From positions 7,819,123-7,883,122 of the forward strand of contig NC_063053.1 in the NCBI RefSeq assembly GCF_018812025.1: DNA of 64,000 nucleotides, given 5' to 3'. This document shows, one piece after another, positions 12,115-31,600 of this stretch (position 1 is the first letter of the stretch; the number at the start of each line of letters is the position of its first letter). The notes under the pieces were generated by a model. It was not told the DNA's origin, ran no database searches, and worked only from the letters and a program-made list of their open reading frames with translations. Origin of the DNA: Megalobrama amblycephala (taxonomy: Eukaryota > Chordata > Actinopteri > Cypriniformes > Xenocyprididae). The position numbers and the translations under genes are program-made.

Positions 12115-14785
12115 TCGCTTGGCACCACATATACCCCCCCCCCCCCCCCACCCCTTCTAGAGGACCGGCTGGGGCGTCGCATGCTCCGGGACACACGTGG
12201 ATGCCACACGGCACTGGGCACGAGGACTGAGACTGAACTTGTTTCGTTGTTTAGATGTTATTTTCTCTTTGTTCGTTTGTCCGATCTGTCCCTGTAAGTT
12301 GTTGGCTAACCATAAAGAATCGGTGTGCGCTAGATCTCGGATCATTCCAACTACTGCCATTGTACTGCTGTCGTACAAGAGTTGAAATCCACCGTCGAGC
12401 CGTGTGTGTGTGGACGTGTCTGCGCTGGTTCTGATGGAGCCCATGCATATAAGCACTTTTTATTTCCCTGTCCTAAAGTCCCCTGTTTTAATAATATATT
12501 CAGCTCCTTTCTACGTGGACAAGACATTAAAACAAACTTGAAGTTTTGTGGGCGACATCTCACATTTTATAGGTGCATTTGTATCTCCACAGACCCCCTC
12601 GGATGGAACAAAAAAGGAATCTGAAGGAGCAATGAGGGAACATTTATGTACTGTTATGTATCATTCCACTTCTTTAGAAACATTCTGAAGTTAGTCATTG
12701 TGAAATTGACACGACCTAGGCTTTATTTTATATCAGCTGATTACTAAATAATACGGATCATCTAATTACAACATTTATCCTATCAAGGGCTAGATTTACT
12801 AAAGTGCGATGCTACAGTTCTTAGCATGTGCAAAAATGATCCCATACGGTGACTAGTCACTGGCAATGCTGCTGATTTTTGCATTTGCTGAAGACTTGAC
12901 TGCATTAGTGAAAGACTTTAGTAAATCAGGCCTTAAAGTGTATGTTGCGAATGTAAAGAATTCAAATTTCTCCCTGAGGGAAATTAACTTCATTGTAGCA
13001 TCATGAATCAGTCATGATTTGTGTGTGTGTGTGTGAAAGAGATTTACCTTCATTATGAATTTTACCTGCGGGAAACTTGCAAGTTAAATAAATCCAAGTT
13101 TTCCGATTTAATTTCTCTCTCTTTTTTTTTTTTTCTTCAGAAAAATGATTATCAAAGATCTGCCCGCTTCTGGCATTCCTGCATTGCTTCAGAGTTGATT
13201 TTAAATCGCAACTTGAATAACAGAAATGATGTTTTAGCAATGATGACTTGAACTATTTAGCAAGCGTTCTGCTTGTTTTCTTTGGTTTTAAAAACAATCA
13301 TAGCAAATTTCCCATAGGTGTAATTTCAGGTTTGTATTTATTCTGAGTATTGTATAGCGTTTCAATGGCTTTAAATGTTGGAAAATAGCCATGTTAGTTT
13401 TGGCCTTCATTCTTAATTTTGATTGACATCCCCATTGGCAATGATCATGTACATGGGCTGTGCTTCTTATAAACTCTATTGGAATGAATACTTTTTCATG
13501 ATCTGATATGTTCACAAGGTACAGGATACTTCTGCCATCTAGAGCTACTGCACAGAAAATGCACATTCAAAATTTTTTAACCTCTTCTGACTGGCTTTGT
13601 GCCGTTCGACCAATAAAAGATGCTCAATGTTCAGTTTGCTAATGCCGTAGCTTTTGTATTCCTTATCAAGTCTATCTTTTTTTTGAAACTCGTCGTCTTA
13701 AGTTGGGTCCGTCTGTGTGCGACCAGGCATATTCTTTGGATAACGTCACAATGTATGCACTACAACAATGAAATAATGCAACCCTGTCAGCTCTCATTTT
13801 ATGTGAAAATACGTGGAATAAAACTACTGTCGTTGGGCTCGGCATTGCTTTTATGGTTTGCCAGGCCTCGTATGAATCCTTTCCAGCTCGGTTTAAATCC
13901 CCATAGCCTAGAGATATTTGACATTTCACTCAGTTTTATGGCAGATTCAGTGTATACATTTACCCAAGTTTTGTTTCATTTGATATAGCAAATTTGTAAA
14001 ACAACGGGAGCTGGCTCCTTTTACTAGTTAAGTGAACACCTTAACAGATACACATTTTCCAGAATCTCTTTTTTAGCACTGCACTGCATCATATTTTGAT
14101 GGATGTGTTTTAAAGCGCAGTAATAGTCTTTTTTTTTTTTCTTCTTCTTTTTTTTTCATGGCTCATCATAGAAGTGTTCAGTGCATCAAACTGCAGTGCA
14201 TTACTACTGAATTGGCTTGAACATGAAAAACATGACTGTTTCTTGCATCTCCCTTATTTCTTGTAATTTTTCTCTAGTAGTAAATAGTTTCTCTAAGCAT
14301 TTTTGAGGATTAAAAAAAACAACCAAATAAAGGAAATATAGAAGTTTTCACCAGCCTTGTGTTGTATAAAATGTTTTTGTTTTTTTTAAATGACTGTAAT
14401 AACGGTGATTAAAGATCTGAAAACTGCCTGGATATGTTGAAGATTATTTCCCATAGGAAAATTCAGTGAAATTCTCAGTTGGTCATTTATATGTGTTGTC
14501 AAGGCCTTTTATAAACACTGTGTCAAATAGATAACATCAGTGGATTTGATCAAGCATTTCACGTTGTGGCTTTCTCAGTGGATAAATACTGGTTTTGTGA
14601 AACTGAAAAGGCTGTAATTTACATGTATAGTTTTGTATTTTATGTATGTTTCTCTTTTTTCTCCTCAGTATTACCACCTTTATCCGGATGATTTTAGTTT
14701 CTTCGCTGAGATATGAGTGACTACATTTGTGCTGTGTTTTTAAGGGAGACTGAGTGGAGCAATAAAAGAAATCTTAAACTAGCCA
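12115..14785 (+). other. marchf8: marchf8 3' untranslated region
   Basis: After the stop at 12112-12114 there is about 2.7 kb without splice-supported coding. A C-rich run lies at 12133-12152. AATAAA-type poly(A) signals occur at 14326-14331 and 14761-14766; the latter sits in GAGCAATAAAAGAAATC and is the likely distal end. Short open frames in this stretch have no supporting features. Confidence 0.65.
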
Positions 14786-15899
14786 GTGTCGAACTACACA
14801 GTTTATTTGTAACTGACTCGTGAGTTTTGTTTTCTCTGTGAGATCTCAAGCTCTTACCTAATCCTTCCAGGGGGTTGAGTCATAAAATAAATTGAGTTGA
14901 CTTATGCTAAATGTCCTCCTTTTAAGAAATCGGACAAATATGAAGCGTTAAATCCTCATTCACTGTGCATGAGCCATATGAGAGAGAAGATGGAAACTGA
15001 TCGACTGGATATAAGCCCAAGGGTCATTAGGTCATATGGGTCAAGCGGCTTCCATATATAATCCAATTAGCTCCATGTCTTTGTCTTTAGCTCCCCCTTT
15101 GGCAGGAAACAGAAAACTGTTCATTTAAAACACACACACTTTTCAAATAAAATTTGGTGTGAAATCTTCATGAACATAATGCGCCTTACCATAAAACTTT
15201 CAAATGGTCCCTCAACGTTTTCAAAAGCACAAGAAGAGAATAAAAAAATTCATAAAATGGCCACTGAAAACTGACCTTACATCTAACCTCTCCAGCACTG
15301 ATCTAAAAGCATCTGGACTCTGATATCATTATTATACACCCCCAAAATATTTAGGCCTAAACCTGAATTGCATATAAAATTTCCATCCATTTGTATTACA
15401 CATTTTAAACATAAACTATTTATGTGATGCATATTTGTCAGTTATACATAAATTAAATTTCTTTACTCAAAAAATGGCATACTTTATTAACTATATGCTT
15501 AAGTGCTTAAAATGTGTGTAAATCTTATGTGAAATCTTGTTTTATATGCAATTCAAACACATAAATCATAAATGTAGCCCTAATTTTCTTTTTGAGTGTA
15601 CCTTTATTTTATCTGGTTAGTCTCTAGAGATTGAAGTTGGCATGAAACGGAAGTTGTGATAGTCTTTTCTTCCTTATTGTGACGCATATCTGAGTGAAAT
15701 TGCTTCTTGAACAAGAAAAAATGTAGGGTGGGACTTGATTGTGTCCATTGGGAATTGATTGGATGGTTGTGGTTTGCTATTTCTGTGATGTCATGCGAGT
15801 GACAGATTGTCCCGCCCTCGTGCCGAGACACGTCATCAGAGAACAGATGTCATTGCAAGGAGGGGAACTTATTTTGATTAAAGATTACGAGGGCACAGG

Positions 15900-15946
<47 letters not shown>

Positions 15947-17680
15947 TGTTCATATTTATAAAAAATACTGCAATATTCCGTTAAAAAAAAACAAGAACAA
16001 ACCAAGAATTGTCCATTTTGAATTCAGGGTGACTTTAAGATCTCTTTTCTGAGAACGAACTGGCCAAAATGGGTATAACCACTAGAAATATATTATCAGG
16101 ACAGAGGCTGTAAAGCACATTTGACTGAACATTAACGTGTTTCAAGATATGAAGGCAATAAACCGATTAGAGTCTAACGAAGGTACACCATTAACATTTT
16201 TTTTACCTATCTTCATGTAGATAAAAAAAATCAAACAAAAATGCGGAGGACGCCTTCCTCAGAAGCTCATGCTGTCATGCGATGTACTTCTGACCTCAGC
16301 TCCAGAGGACACAGCACAAATGGCAGCTCTCAAGGTCATAGCAGGGATGTCCTTTCTACTGTCCTCAGTGTCTTCAGAATCATCTGCAATTCAAAATGAG
16401 TCTGCCAACATCAAACATCTGAACAACAGTGCTGTATCAGCACTTAAGGCAAATGACTGGTATGAACAGGATGTTCAATGCTTTAATGAATCACTTTTTT
16501 TGTCCAGTCTGCTACTTCTACATTAGTAAATGTATCTTCAAATATAATGTGGTTTTTACAGTCCATATTGAATCATATGGTTTGGTTGGTGTCAAAAGGG
16601 ACAACTAAATTCCAAAGGAAATCACTCCCTCTGTTGTGTGGACTTATGTGAAATACTTCGATTTAGATGAATTGCATGTCACCATAGGTCAGTTTAAATT
16701 GGTGCGAAATTAGAATTTTGTAAGGCCCTTTATTATTATTTTATTTTTTTCTATAATAAATTCACATGGACTTCTAATCTTTAATACTTTAATGTGCAGT
16801 GTTTTGTAGAACTGAACATACAAACATGTTAACATTTTAAGAAATGTATTATCAGCTCAAAAGGTTACACAGCCTGGATCAAATCCACTGACGTCATCAA
16901 CTTTGAAGATGATTTTCAAAGAACCACCTAACATTTTTTTATAGGTACAAATGATTTTATTACTGAAGGTTAAACTGACATATAGCCTAATTCAACAATA
17001 GGCTACTGATATTATCATAAATAATTTTGAAATTTCATACTTGTATCTTTTGTGAATGTAATATGCATCGTGTACATGAAGAAGTAGAAGGTTAAAATTA
17101 TTAAATGTGAAAAATCAGTTAAATGATTTTGCCTATATTAATGGTCATTTACTTTATGATAATGACCTCTGGAATCACACAAATGCACAAAAACAAAGTA
17201 GTAAATCATATAAATATAAAGAAGGGAGATTTAATACCCTTCACACACACACAAAAAAAAAAACTACCGTGGCAAAATGATAATTCACCTTCAGATCTTG
17301 AACCCTTTAAAAGTGTAAGATTATTAATAACTAGATGTAGCAAAATCGTGTACAACATCACAACATAAAGAACAATATTTTTTTTTAACGAACAACCTTA
17401 GAGATGTTTTAGCAGCCCCAAGAGGCCAGTGTGTGCATTGCTCGTGAGTCATCAGGCGCTACAATCCAACTCAGTTAAAAGTAAAAAGACATTCAAACTC
17501 TTTGGAAACATTTTTTTTCCCCAGAAACTGTATCCTTCCAGAAGTTTTGGGAGAGCAATTTACAAAATAACATATTGACATGTAATATAACTAAAGGACG
17601 CTACCTCACATCAGCTCAGGCAATGATTCAGTCATATTTTGCAAAAGAAAAACACTGAATAACATAAAATGTATCTTTTT
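14786..17680. other. Intergenic DNA between marchf8 and the THAP gene
   Basis: No gene recognised. A dispersed-repeat segment lies at about 15590-16040; part of it (CCCGCCCTCGTGCC, near 15812) is related in inverted form to 21685-21775. It contains an AT microsatellite at 15904-15943. The 16260-16530 stretch has an 85-codon open frame without recognisable motifs. Confidence 0.55.
15904..15943. repeat. (AT)n microsatellite
   Basis: About 20 uninterrupted TA units in a repeat-derived segment. Nothing else is attached to it. Confidence 0.9.
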
Positions 17681-17693
17681 TGGCAATCAGATG

Positions 17694-18498
17694 TTTATTG
17701 AAGAGATTTAATAAAAAAAGGGGAAGATTAAAGTATACAATAAAAAGTATTAGTGGTTACTTATAAGAACTAAAACTGTGCACTTTGTAAACTGGATTAA
17801 ATTTAATAAAGCTTGAAGCTAAATTCAAACAAAGCTACTGCAGAGCATTGCTCTTTAATATCTTCTTGTGTTCACACTAATTGAAATTGTGAAAGGCTAG
17901 ATCAATTGTTCTTCTTCTAAACTGATTAGAGCTAATTTTAGTATTTATTTGTACTTGGGAAACTTTGCATGACTCCACAGTAACTTTTTATTGAATTTAG
18001 CCCTTGGGTTATATACAAAATTCACTAACACAATGTACTGTTATGCTATTATACTGTAGTATACTGAAATTTTATATATCATTAACATCCAAAGTTTGTT
18101 CATTTCATGACAATTGTCAATTAATTTTTTAATACCATTCTGAAATGATAATCAACAGATTTTTTTTAGAAAAAGAGAAGAAGTCATATTACTAATGACC
18201 TGAAACTTAGTGTGGTGAAGCTTATGTTTGTGCTCTAGCTAGCAAATTAGAAGGTCTTTCAGTAAAACCTCAAAACAGTCTACGATCACAGCAACTCTAT
18301 ATTCAAATGCTTGCCTGAATGCCATTAGCATTGTGGCTTGAAGTACACATCTCTCATGGCCAAATTCTGGAAACATTGGAGTAAGAGACATTGAACCTGA
18401 AAGCCAAAACTTTCAGAGGAAGGTTTAGTCTCATCAAAACTGAAATTAACTGTTCAAATTTGGAAAGCACAGACAAATGGCCACAAGTGATACAAGGC
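17694..18498 (-). other. Probable 3'UTR of the THAP gene with poly(A) signal
   Basis: On the minus strand the stop at 18499-18501 is followed by about 800 bp without coding and an AATAAA at 17694-17699. No intervening splice signals were noticed. Extent is inferred from the signal alone. Confidence 0.45.
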
Positions 18499-19552
18499 TC
18501 ACACAGCTGCGTTAAAAACCGGCACTAAAACAAAAAATTTAGGGAGTCCAGTGTGAAGCTTTGTCAAGTCTTCATTCTTCTGAAAAGACTGTGTTTGCTT
18601 GCGGACATCTTCCATCCTCTTAATGTCCTCCATGGTTAGGTCTGTCTGGCATTCTGCATCTGCATACAATATAGAGCAGTAGGGAGAGGGGTTAGTTATT
18701 CAAATTACTCTCCATATTAATAATGATGTGAATTGTTGTCTATTTCTACTTCTTAGTACAAAGTTTCAAGTTATCTGGTCCAATTTATTTGCAGACTCAT
18801 TTTTACACACCCAGCTGAGTTCATAGAGAATTATATTATCTGTCATGTAAGCCTAATTTAAAGTTTACATGTATTATTTGTTGTAAGAATCCCGTGCGCC
18901 TTATACAAATACAGGCAACACCTAATACAATTACTTTACCTTGTTGATAATGTAACATCTCCAACTTGATCTTTTGCTCTGGGTTTTCAGGGGACTCATG
19001 GAGATCCAGCAAGACCTCTGCAGCTTCTTCCTTCACCTTAATCCTCTCTGTTTGTTTACGCGATGCTTTTGACTTGGGCTTACGTTTCTGATGACCGAGG
19101 TTAACTGTAGGAGCCCAGTCTACAGACTCAACATCATTTGGAGCGCTAGGGCAGCCTAAAGAGAACAACACTGCAGCAATAAGTCTGCCTCCTGTCATGA
19201 CTTGGTAGTTAACTTTGCTAATGTTACATATTTTTGTTCAGATACAGGGTTAAAATCTCAAACAAAGAAACTTTAACTTTACAAAGTACGGAAAAGCTAA
19301 CTTTATATAAACATAGCATATGTAAGTTAACTTACCTTTGACAAAGTGATCACTGCACACACGAGCATTAGCCGACTCCGCTCCACTCGACCGCAGATAT
19401 AGGTTTTCAAGCCAATTTTTCCTACGTTTTTCAGTCAGTTTCTTCAATTTTTCCCCCCTGTGAGCAACAACTTTTGGTACACGATAAAAGCTCTTTGTGG
19501 TTTCTCGGTTTGACCGATTTGTACATCCATTAACGACGCAAATCATAGGCAT
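18499..19552 (-). CDS. Small THAP-domain protein with transposase-like C-terminus
   Basis: Three minus-strand exons join in phase: 19336-19552, 18940-19155 and 18499-18659, giving 197 residues. Residues 1-93 form a THAP zinc finger, a sequence-specific DNA-binding domain. Ligands are C5, C10, C66 and H69 (C-x4-C-x55-C-x2-H), with conserved P26 and W47 and the closing DWAPTVNLGH box split onto exon 2. A basic stretch (KRKPKSKASRK) follows. The C-terminus has ECQTDLTMEDI and then LHTGLPKFFVLVPVFN, which resembles the segment leading into the DDE domain of fish THAP/HTH transposases, and stops there. So this is either a domesticated DNA-binding protein derived from a transposon or a truncated element copy. 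The start is ATG, with the THAP fold beginning at residue 3. A TGACGTCA site lies about 60 bp upstream. Confidence 0.82.
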
Positions 19553-19612
19553 TTTGAGTTTCTCGTAGCGAAGTTACTTCCTGCCCTCCAGCTGCATTTC
19601 GCGCCACAGCAC

Positions 19613-19620
19613 TGACGTCA
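19613..19620. promoter_or_regulatory. CRE-like TGACGTCA near the THAP gene start
   Basis: A perfect palindromic CRE/ATF site 61 bp upstream of the THAP start codon, in a locally CG-richer patch (GCGCCACAGCACTGACGTCA). The binding motif is established; activity here is inferred. Confidence 0.45.
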
Positions 19621-19699
19621 TGTGCAAACAACCTATCCACGTGTGTCGTAAAGACTCGAAGGGAAACAGCTACGGCCACTGCGCATGCGCACATAAATA

Positions 19700-22600
19700 T
19701 TGCGCCATTGTATTTATTATGTAACGCGTTGTATTTATTATGTAATACATGTATTTATTATGTCTGCGGGGGTAGGTGTAGACATTAATAAAAAATAATC
19801 TGATAAGTAGCACAATTATTAATTTATTTATTGTGAGACTTGCTGTATCCCTTCTAGCCACAACCCCATGATTTTCACCGAGTAAACGGCAATATGTTCT
19901 CTATTTTAAATCGCTAATATGTTAAATAGCATAATCAGAATCAAAATTGTAACTCCATGTAGATCAACAATCTTTCCATTTAAATGAAGCACACATTCTT
20001 TCTTTTTTGTTTTGTTTTACCTTCATTGAAAGGAAAAACGAAAAGCCAGAAACCTTGTTGTTGTTACTAAAACTATTAAAAATGTTTCGTTCACAAAATA
20101 TAAACATTAGATTTTATAAAAAATTAAATGATTTTGTATTAACGTTACATTTTAAATCGAACAAAATGTCTGAACTAACTGAAATAAGTTTAAGTTGAAG
20201 AACTACATTTAAAAACTGACATACTGACATAAAAACCGACATAAAATAAATCTAATTCAAAATATTAATAATATAGTTTCCCTTATATGTCATCAAAAAC
20301 AAGCAAGGCGACATCTGTTCTTGACATTTACCGTCAGGCACCGACGGGGCAGCCTGGGGTCCTTGAACAGGAGGCTGTCGGCACGGGTGTGTAACATTAC
20401 AGTCTCCTTCAGTTCGCCCTCCAACTGGCCAGGTCCTCCACATTGGTTCAGCGCTGGGAATAACTTCAGCAGGCGTACTTGAATAACCTAACTCCACTCT
20501 TTTTGACAGGTAAGTCAGTGAGAGAAGCAGGAATCATATGTAACGGTCATTTTAGCTTTGGAGTCGTTAATTCGCATGCTTTCTACTTAGTGCTAGCGCA
20601 TTAGCTCGCGTTAGCTGAATCACTCAGACTCTCGGCCTGTTCTAATGTCACAGCCAGAGAGAGACAGCAGCAGCCCAGAGCCTGAGATCAGCCATAGCGT
20701 GACATGAACACGAGTCAGCAGCTTTACAGCCTAATATATAGTGTAGCTTTAATAGACAGCTCGCGGGATCCGCGGCGGGCTTCCGCAGACTGCCATGAGT
20801 GCAGCAGCCTCGCAGTACTAGAGCCGCATGACCTGTGTCAAACAGAGATTTTTTGGTGTTTTTATTTCTGTTCTGCTTTAGATTTAACCATAGCTCGTGC
20901 TGTACATTTGTCTTATTTCGTTTTAAGTGTAGGGCATGAGCACCAGCACCCATGCTGGTTTCCCGCGGCTAGTAAAAATGGGGAAGGAGATCCACAATTA
21001 ACCTTGCCCTTACTTTGCCCTTTATAATAAAGCAGTTCTCAAACCCCAGCTGAATTTATTATTAATCGATAAGATTCCTGATCATATTTTTTTTCTAGAC
21101 TTCACGTTAGAAAGACTAGTATGGGATTGTTTCAGTGGTTGAGGAATATTTCATCAGCAGCTGTAATGTACTACTTCCTGATGAGAAAGACATAGAAAAC
21201 CCCTGTCACGTCTACAGGACCAGCCATTCCTACTTAATGACCTGCATGATAAAGGTCACAGTGATGCATTATAATATGAGTAAATTATGTGCTCTATTTG
21301 GAAATGTAATTTTAGTGTATTTCCAAATCCTGATACTGGTTATCTCAGCATTATTTACACTACTTGAAGGGCAAAACAATATTGTATTGCTATTCCACCA
21401 ACATTTTGGTTGTATATTTTCCCTTTTCTGATAGATTTGTTGGCTAGTGTTAAGGGGGGTTGGGCACTTTTCAGTTTGGCCAGCCTGAGAGACTGGATAA
21501 GACCAGATTGGTCAGTCAGGGGAAATGGACACCATGAATTCAAAATGATCAATTCTTATTTTTTATTTTTATGCAATATTGTATGATTATTTGAAATGAT
21601 TTATCTATACACATCATCATTGTAATTTTTTTTTTTAAATTCATGTAACCTCATCATCTTTAAAATAACTTCCCCTCCCTCTTGCAGTGACATCTCTTCT
21701 CTGATGACGTGTTTACTGGCATGAGGGCGGGACAACCTGTCACTCACATGACATCACAGCAATAGCGATCCTCTACTTTTTTTGAGAAGCCTTTCACTCG
21801 GATATATATCACAATAGGGAAGAGAACTAACGCAACTTATATTTCATTCTGACTTTAATTTTAAAATGTGACGTCACATCATATTGCAATGTCCGAGGAA
21901 ATTTCTAATGTGACTAATTCTAAGAAAGAAAAGAAAGTTCTAAGAAAGTTCAAAATGAATGTAATCGAATCATGTGATGTCTGCATAATTGGGCATTTTG
22001 AGTTCTGATCTTTTATTCATTTCCTTTTTTTTTTACGTCTGTTTGCATACTGCATTGTGATTGGTCTATTAATTGGAATTCCATGATGAATTGATCTCTT
22101 TGCATATATTCAACCATTTAGACCAGGGACGTCTAAACCTGCTCCTGGAGGGCCACTGTCCTGCAGAGTTTAGCTCCAACTTGCCTCAACACACCTGCCT
22201 GAAAGTCTATTATGCCTAGTAAGACCTTGATTAGCTGGTTCAGGTGTGTTTTAATTGGGGTTGGAGCTAAACTCTACAGGACAGTGGCCCTTCAGGAGTA
22301 GGATTGGACACCCCTGATTTAGACACTACTGTATGTTGTTCCTCATACACAGCCAACAAAAAACAAGCATTTGAACATTTGTTTTATGTAGTCCTTAGAC
22401 CAAAGATCCCTTAGACCTGTTTTTTTAAGCTGTCTCCACCTCTCATCTCTATTCACATAATTGCTTCTCATTCTGACTTGCAGACATGTTTCACGCTGGT
22501 AGGTTAGTGTGGAGTGTATCAGTGCGTCACTTTCCAACTCAGTGACTCAGCTTGGGTGTGTCTTGCTGTCAGTTCAGATTAGCTTGAGCAAAGCCGCTGC

Positions 22601-22830
22601 ATTCAGGCTGGGTCATTTATCAAACTGACATGACACTGTCTCACTATGATTAGCCATGGAAAGCTAGAGATACGTAGACCACCCGAAACGTCTAAATTTT
22701 TTTCTGAATGGCTCAGATCAATTGTAACCATTTAGATTCTGGTCTGATTCTGCTGTAGTCTGGACAGCTGTATTAGTATGATGTTCTTCTAATTGACCCA
22801 CTAATTATTCCTACATGCTTTTTTTAATAG
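19700..22830. other. Region between the THAP gene start and vdac2 coding exon 1
   Basis: Between about 20330 and 20830 the base composition becomes less AT-rich with several CG dinucleotides, fitting a vertebrate promoter or first-exon area. A strong plus-strand donor, GACAG|GTAAGT, lies at 20509/20510 and could end a non-coding first exon of vdac2. A repeat-derived segment lies at about 21680-21790 and a hAT-like MITE at 22124-22316. No other gene is supported. Confidence 0.45.
22124..22316. mobile_element. hAT-type MITE with 8-bp target duplication
   Basis: A 193-bp element begins CAGGGACGTCTAAACCTGCTC and ends in the inverted match GGATTGGACACCCCTG. It is flanked by perfect 8-bp duplications ATTTAGAC at 22116-22123 and 22317-22324, the size typical of hAT transposons. 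There is no coding capacity. Confidence 0.88.
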
Positions 22831-22835
22831 AAAAA

Positions 22836-30108
<7,273 letters not shown>

Positions 30109-30925
30109 ACCTGCTCCTGCTTAACATCAGGGACAAGGGAATATCAGAGAAATCTGGCCTTAAATCTAACTCCAACAGCAACCAGCAGGGGGATTTGGGA
30201 TGGGATGGGATGTGTGCAAAAGCTCATCAAAAGTGACAATGTCATGGTGTTTCTTTTTATCCCCTCCTGGTCCAAATGCCCTTTGTATTTGTTTGTAGTT
30301 GTTCTCTTACAGACATTCAGCTACAAATTAAGTTTTTCATCTGTCTCCAGCACTGCCGCAGTAATTAAACTCTCTGGGACTGAGGGCATCTGTGGCTTCC
30401 TGTTGCGTTCATTTCTCAGTTAGATGGTGGTGGGTTTGTGACAAAACTGTCTCTGATTTCATCATTTGTATTGTATCTGATATTCCTTAGTCGTCTGAAT
30501 GCGACTCAAGCAACTACTTAACTCGATATTAAAGGTTATACCTGCTATTATTTAAATACTGTTAAACCGTTTTCTTCTTTCCATGCACGCAAGGACGAGC
30601 TTAAGCAGTTTACTTTTCCTTCAGCAGCCATCCAGAGTAATCATTTTACATGAAGTCTGCCCTTGAACTGAGCAGTTTTTGGGTAGCCTAATAGGGAGAT
30701 GAACGCTGGTGCTCCTAGCTGGCATGGCTGGCCTTTTGTTTTCATTTGCAGCACAGAGACGACTATCCGTAGCTCACCGTGACGGTGGAACAGTTGGTTT
30801 GAGTTCAGTACGTTTTGCTCCCGGTGTTGCATTATGATCCTGATTCCCTGAGGCCATGCTTTCACAATACCTCAGAGGTCCTTATGTGTATGTTTGAACT
30901 TTTCAATAAACTATTTAAACAAATC
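30109..30925 (+). other. vdac2: vdac2 3'UTR with poly(A) signal
   Basis: About 0.8 kb follows the stop at 30106-30108. AATAAA at 30905-30910 is the most plausible poly(A) signal. No coding is apparent. Confidence 0.6.
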
Positions 30926-31569
30926 TATGATACAGGTCTTATTGATTACAAAGCAGATGGGTTTTCGTACATAAACTCGAGCTCAGAAATGTGTCCAAAA
31001 AGGGGGGGGGGGGGGTGGTAAGTGTCCACAACCCTATTGGAAGCCAAATTAAGCCAAATTTTCACTTTTAAATGGAAGAATACAAGCCTCTTGTATCGAT
31101 TGATGTTCAGTCAAATTCTTCAGTATTTCGGCAGAAATTAATGTTACTTTGGTTAAAAAAATAAAAGCTTGGTACTGCTTGTTTTGTTTTTAATGATTGT
31201 TTCAACCCAAAGTGGTCTTTAGGTTTTCACATCTGATATTCTCCACCCATCTGAATTGACCTGAATTTTAAAAGAGTACATAATTTGATTAAAATGGATG
31301 TTTGTAGTCATTAAAAGTGAAATGTCAGCTGTTTTAAATTCCTATGTAATAAGGTGAACAAGGACAGGTTGTTTATTATGGTTAGAAGAAACTTTCCAGT
31401 TTTCCTGCTTATTATGTAACCTATCTAACCTATAAGTCTATACAATTCATGGTAATATTAATTTTATTTTGTAGAATGTTTGCTTTAATCTTGGGTCACC
31501 ACTCACCATCTTATACTGTTCAAATGTTTGGGGTAGAAACTATTTTAATGTTTTTGTCCCCTATGTTAA

Positions 31570-31600
<31 letters not shown>

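Noticed and set aside
13620..13988. 122-codon plus-strand frame after marchf8
   Set aside because: Falls in the long marchf8 3'UTR and shows no recognisable domain or conserved start context.
18499..19552. Full THAP-DDE transposase
   Set aside because: The joined frame stops at residue 197 and no DDE-domain sequence was found downstream on the minus strand.
20648..21027. Overlapping 101- and 107-codon frames on both strands
   Set aside because: Probably chance frames in a CG-richer promoter-like patch; no motif and no splice sites that place them in a gene.
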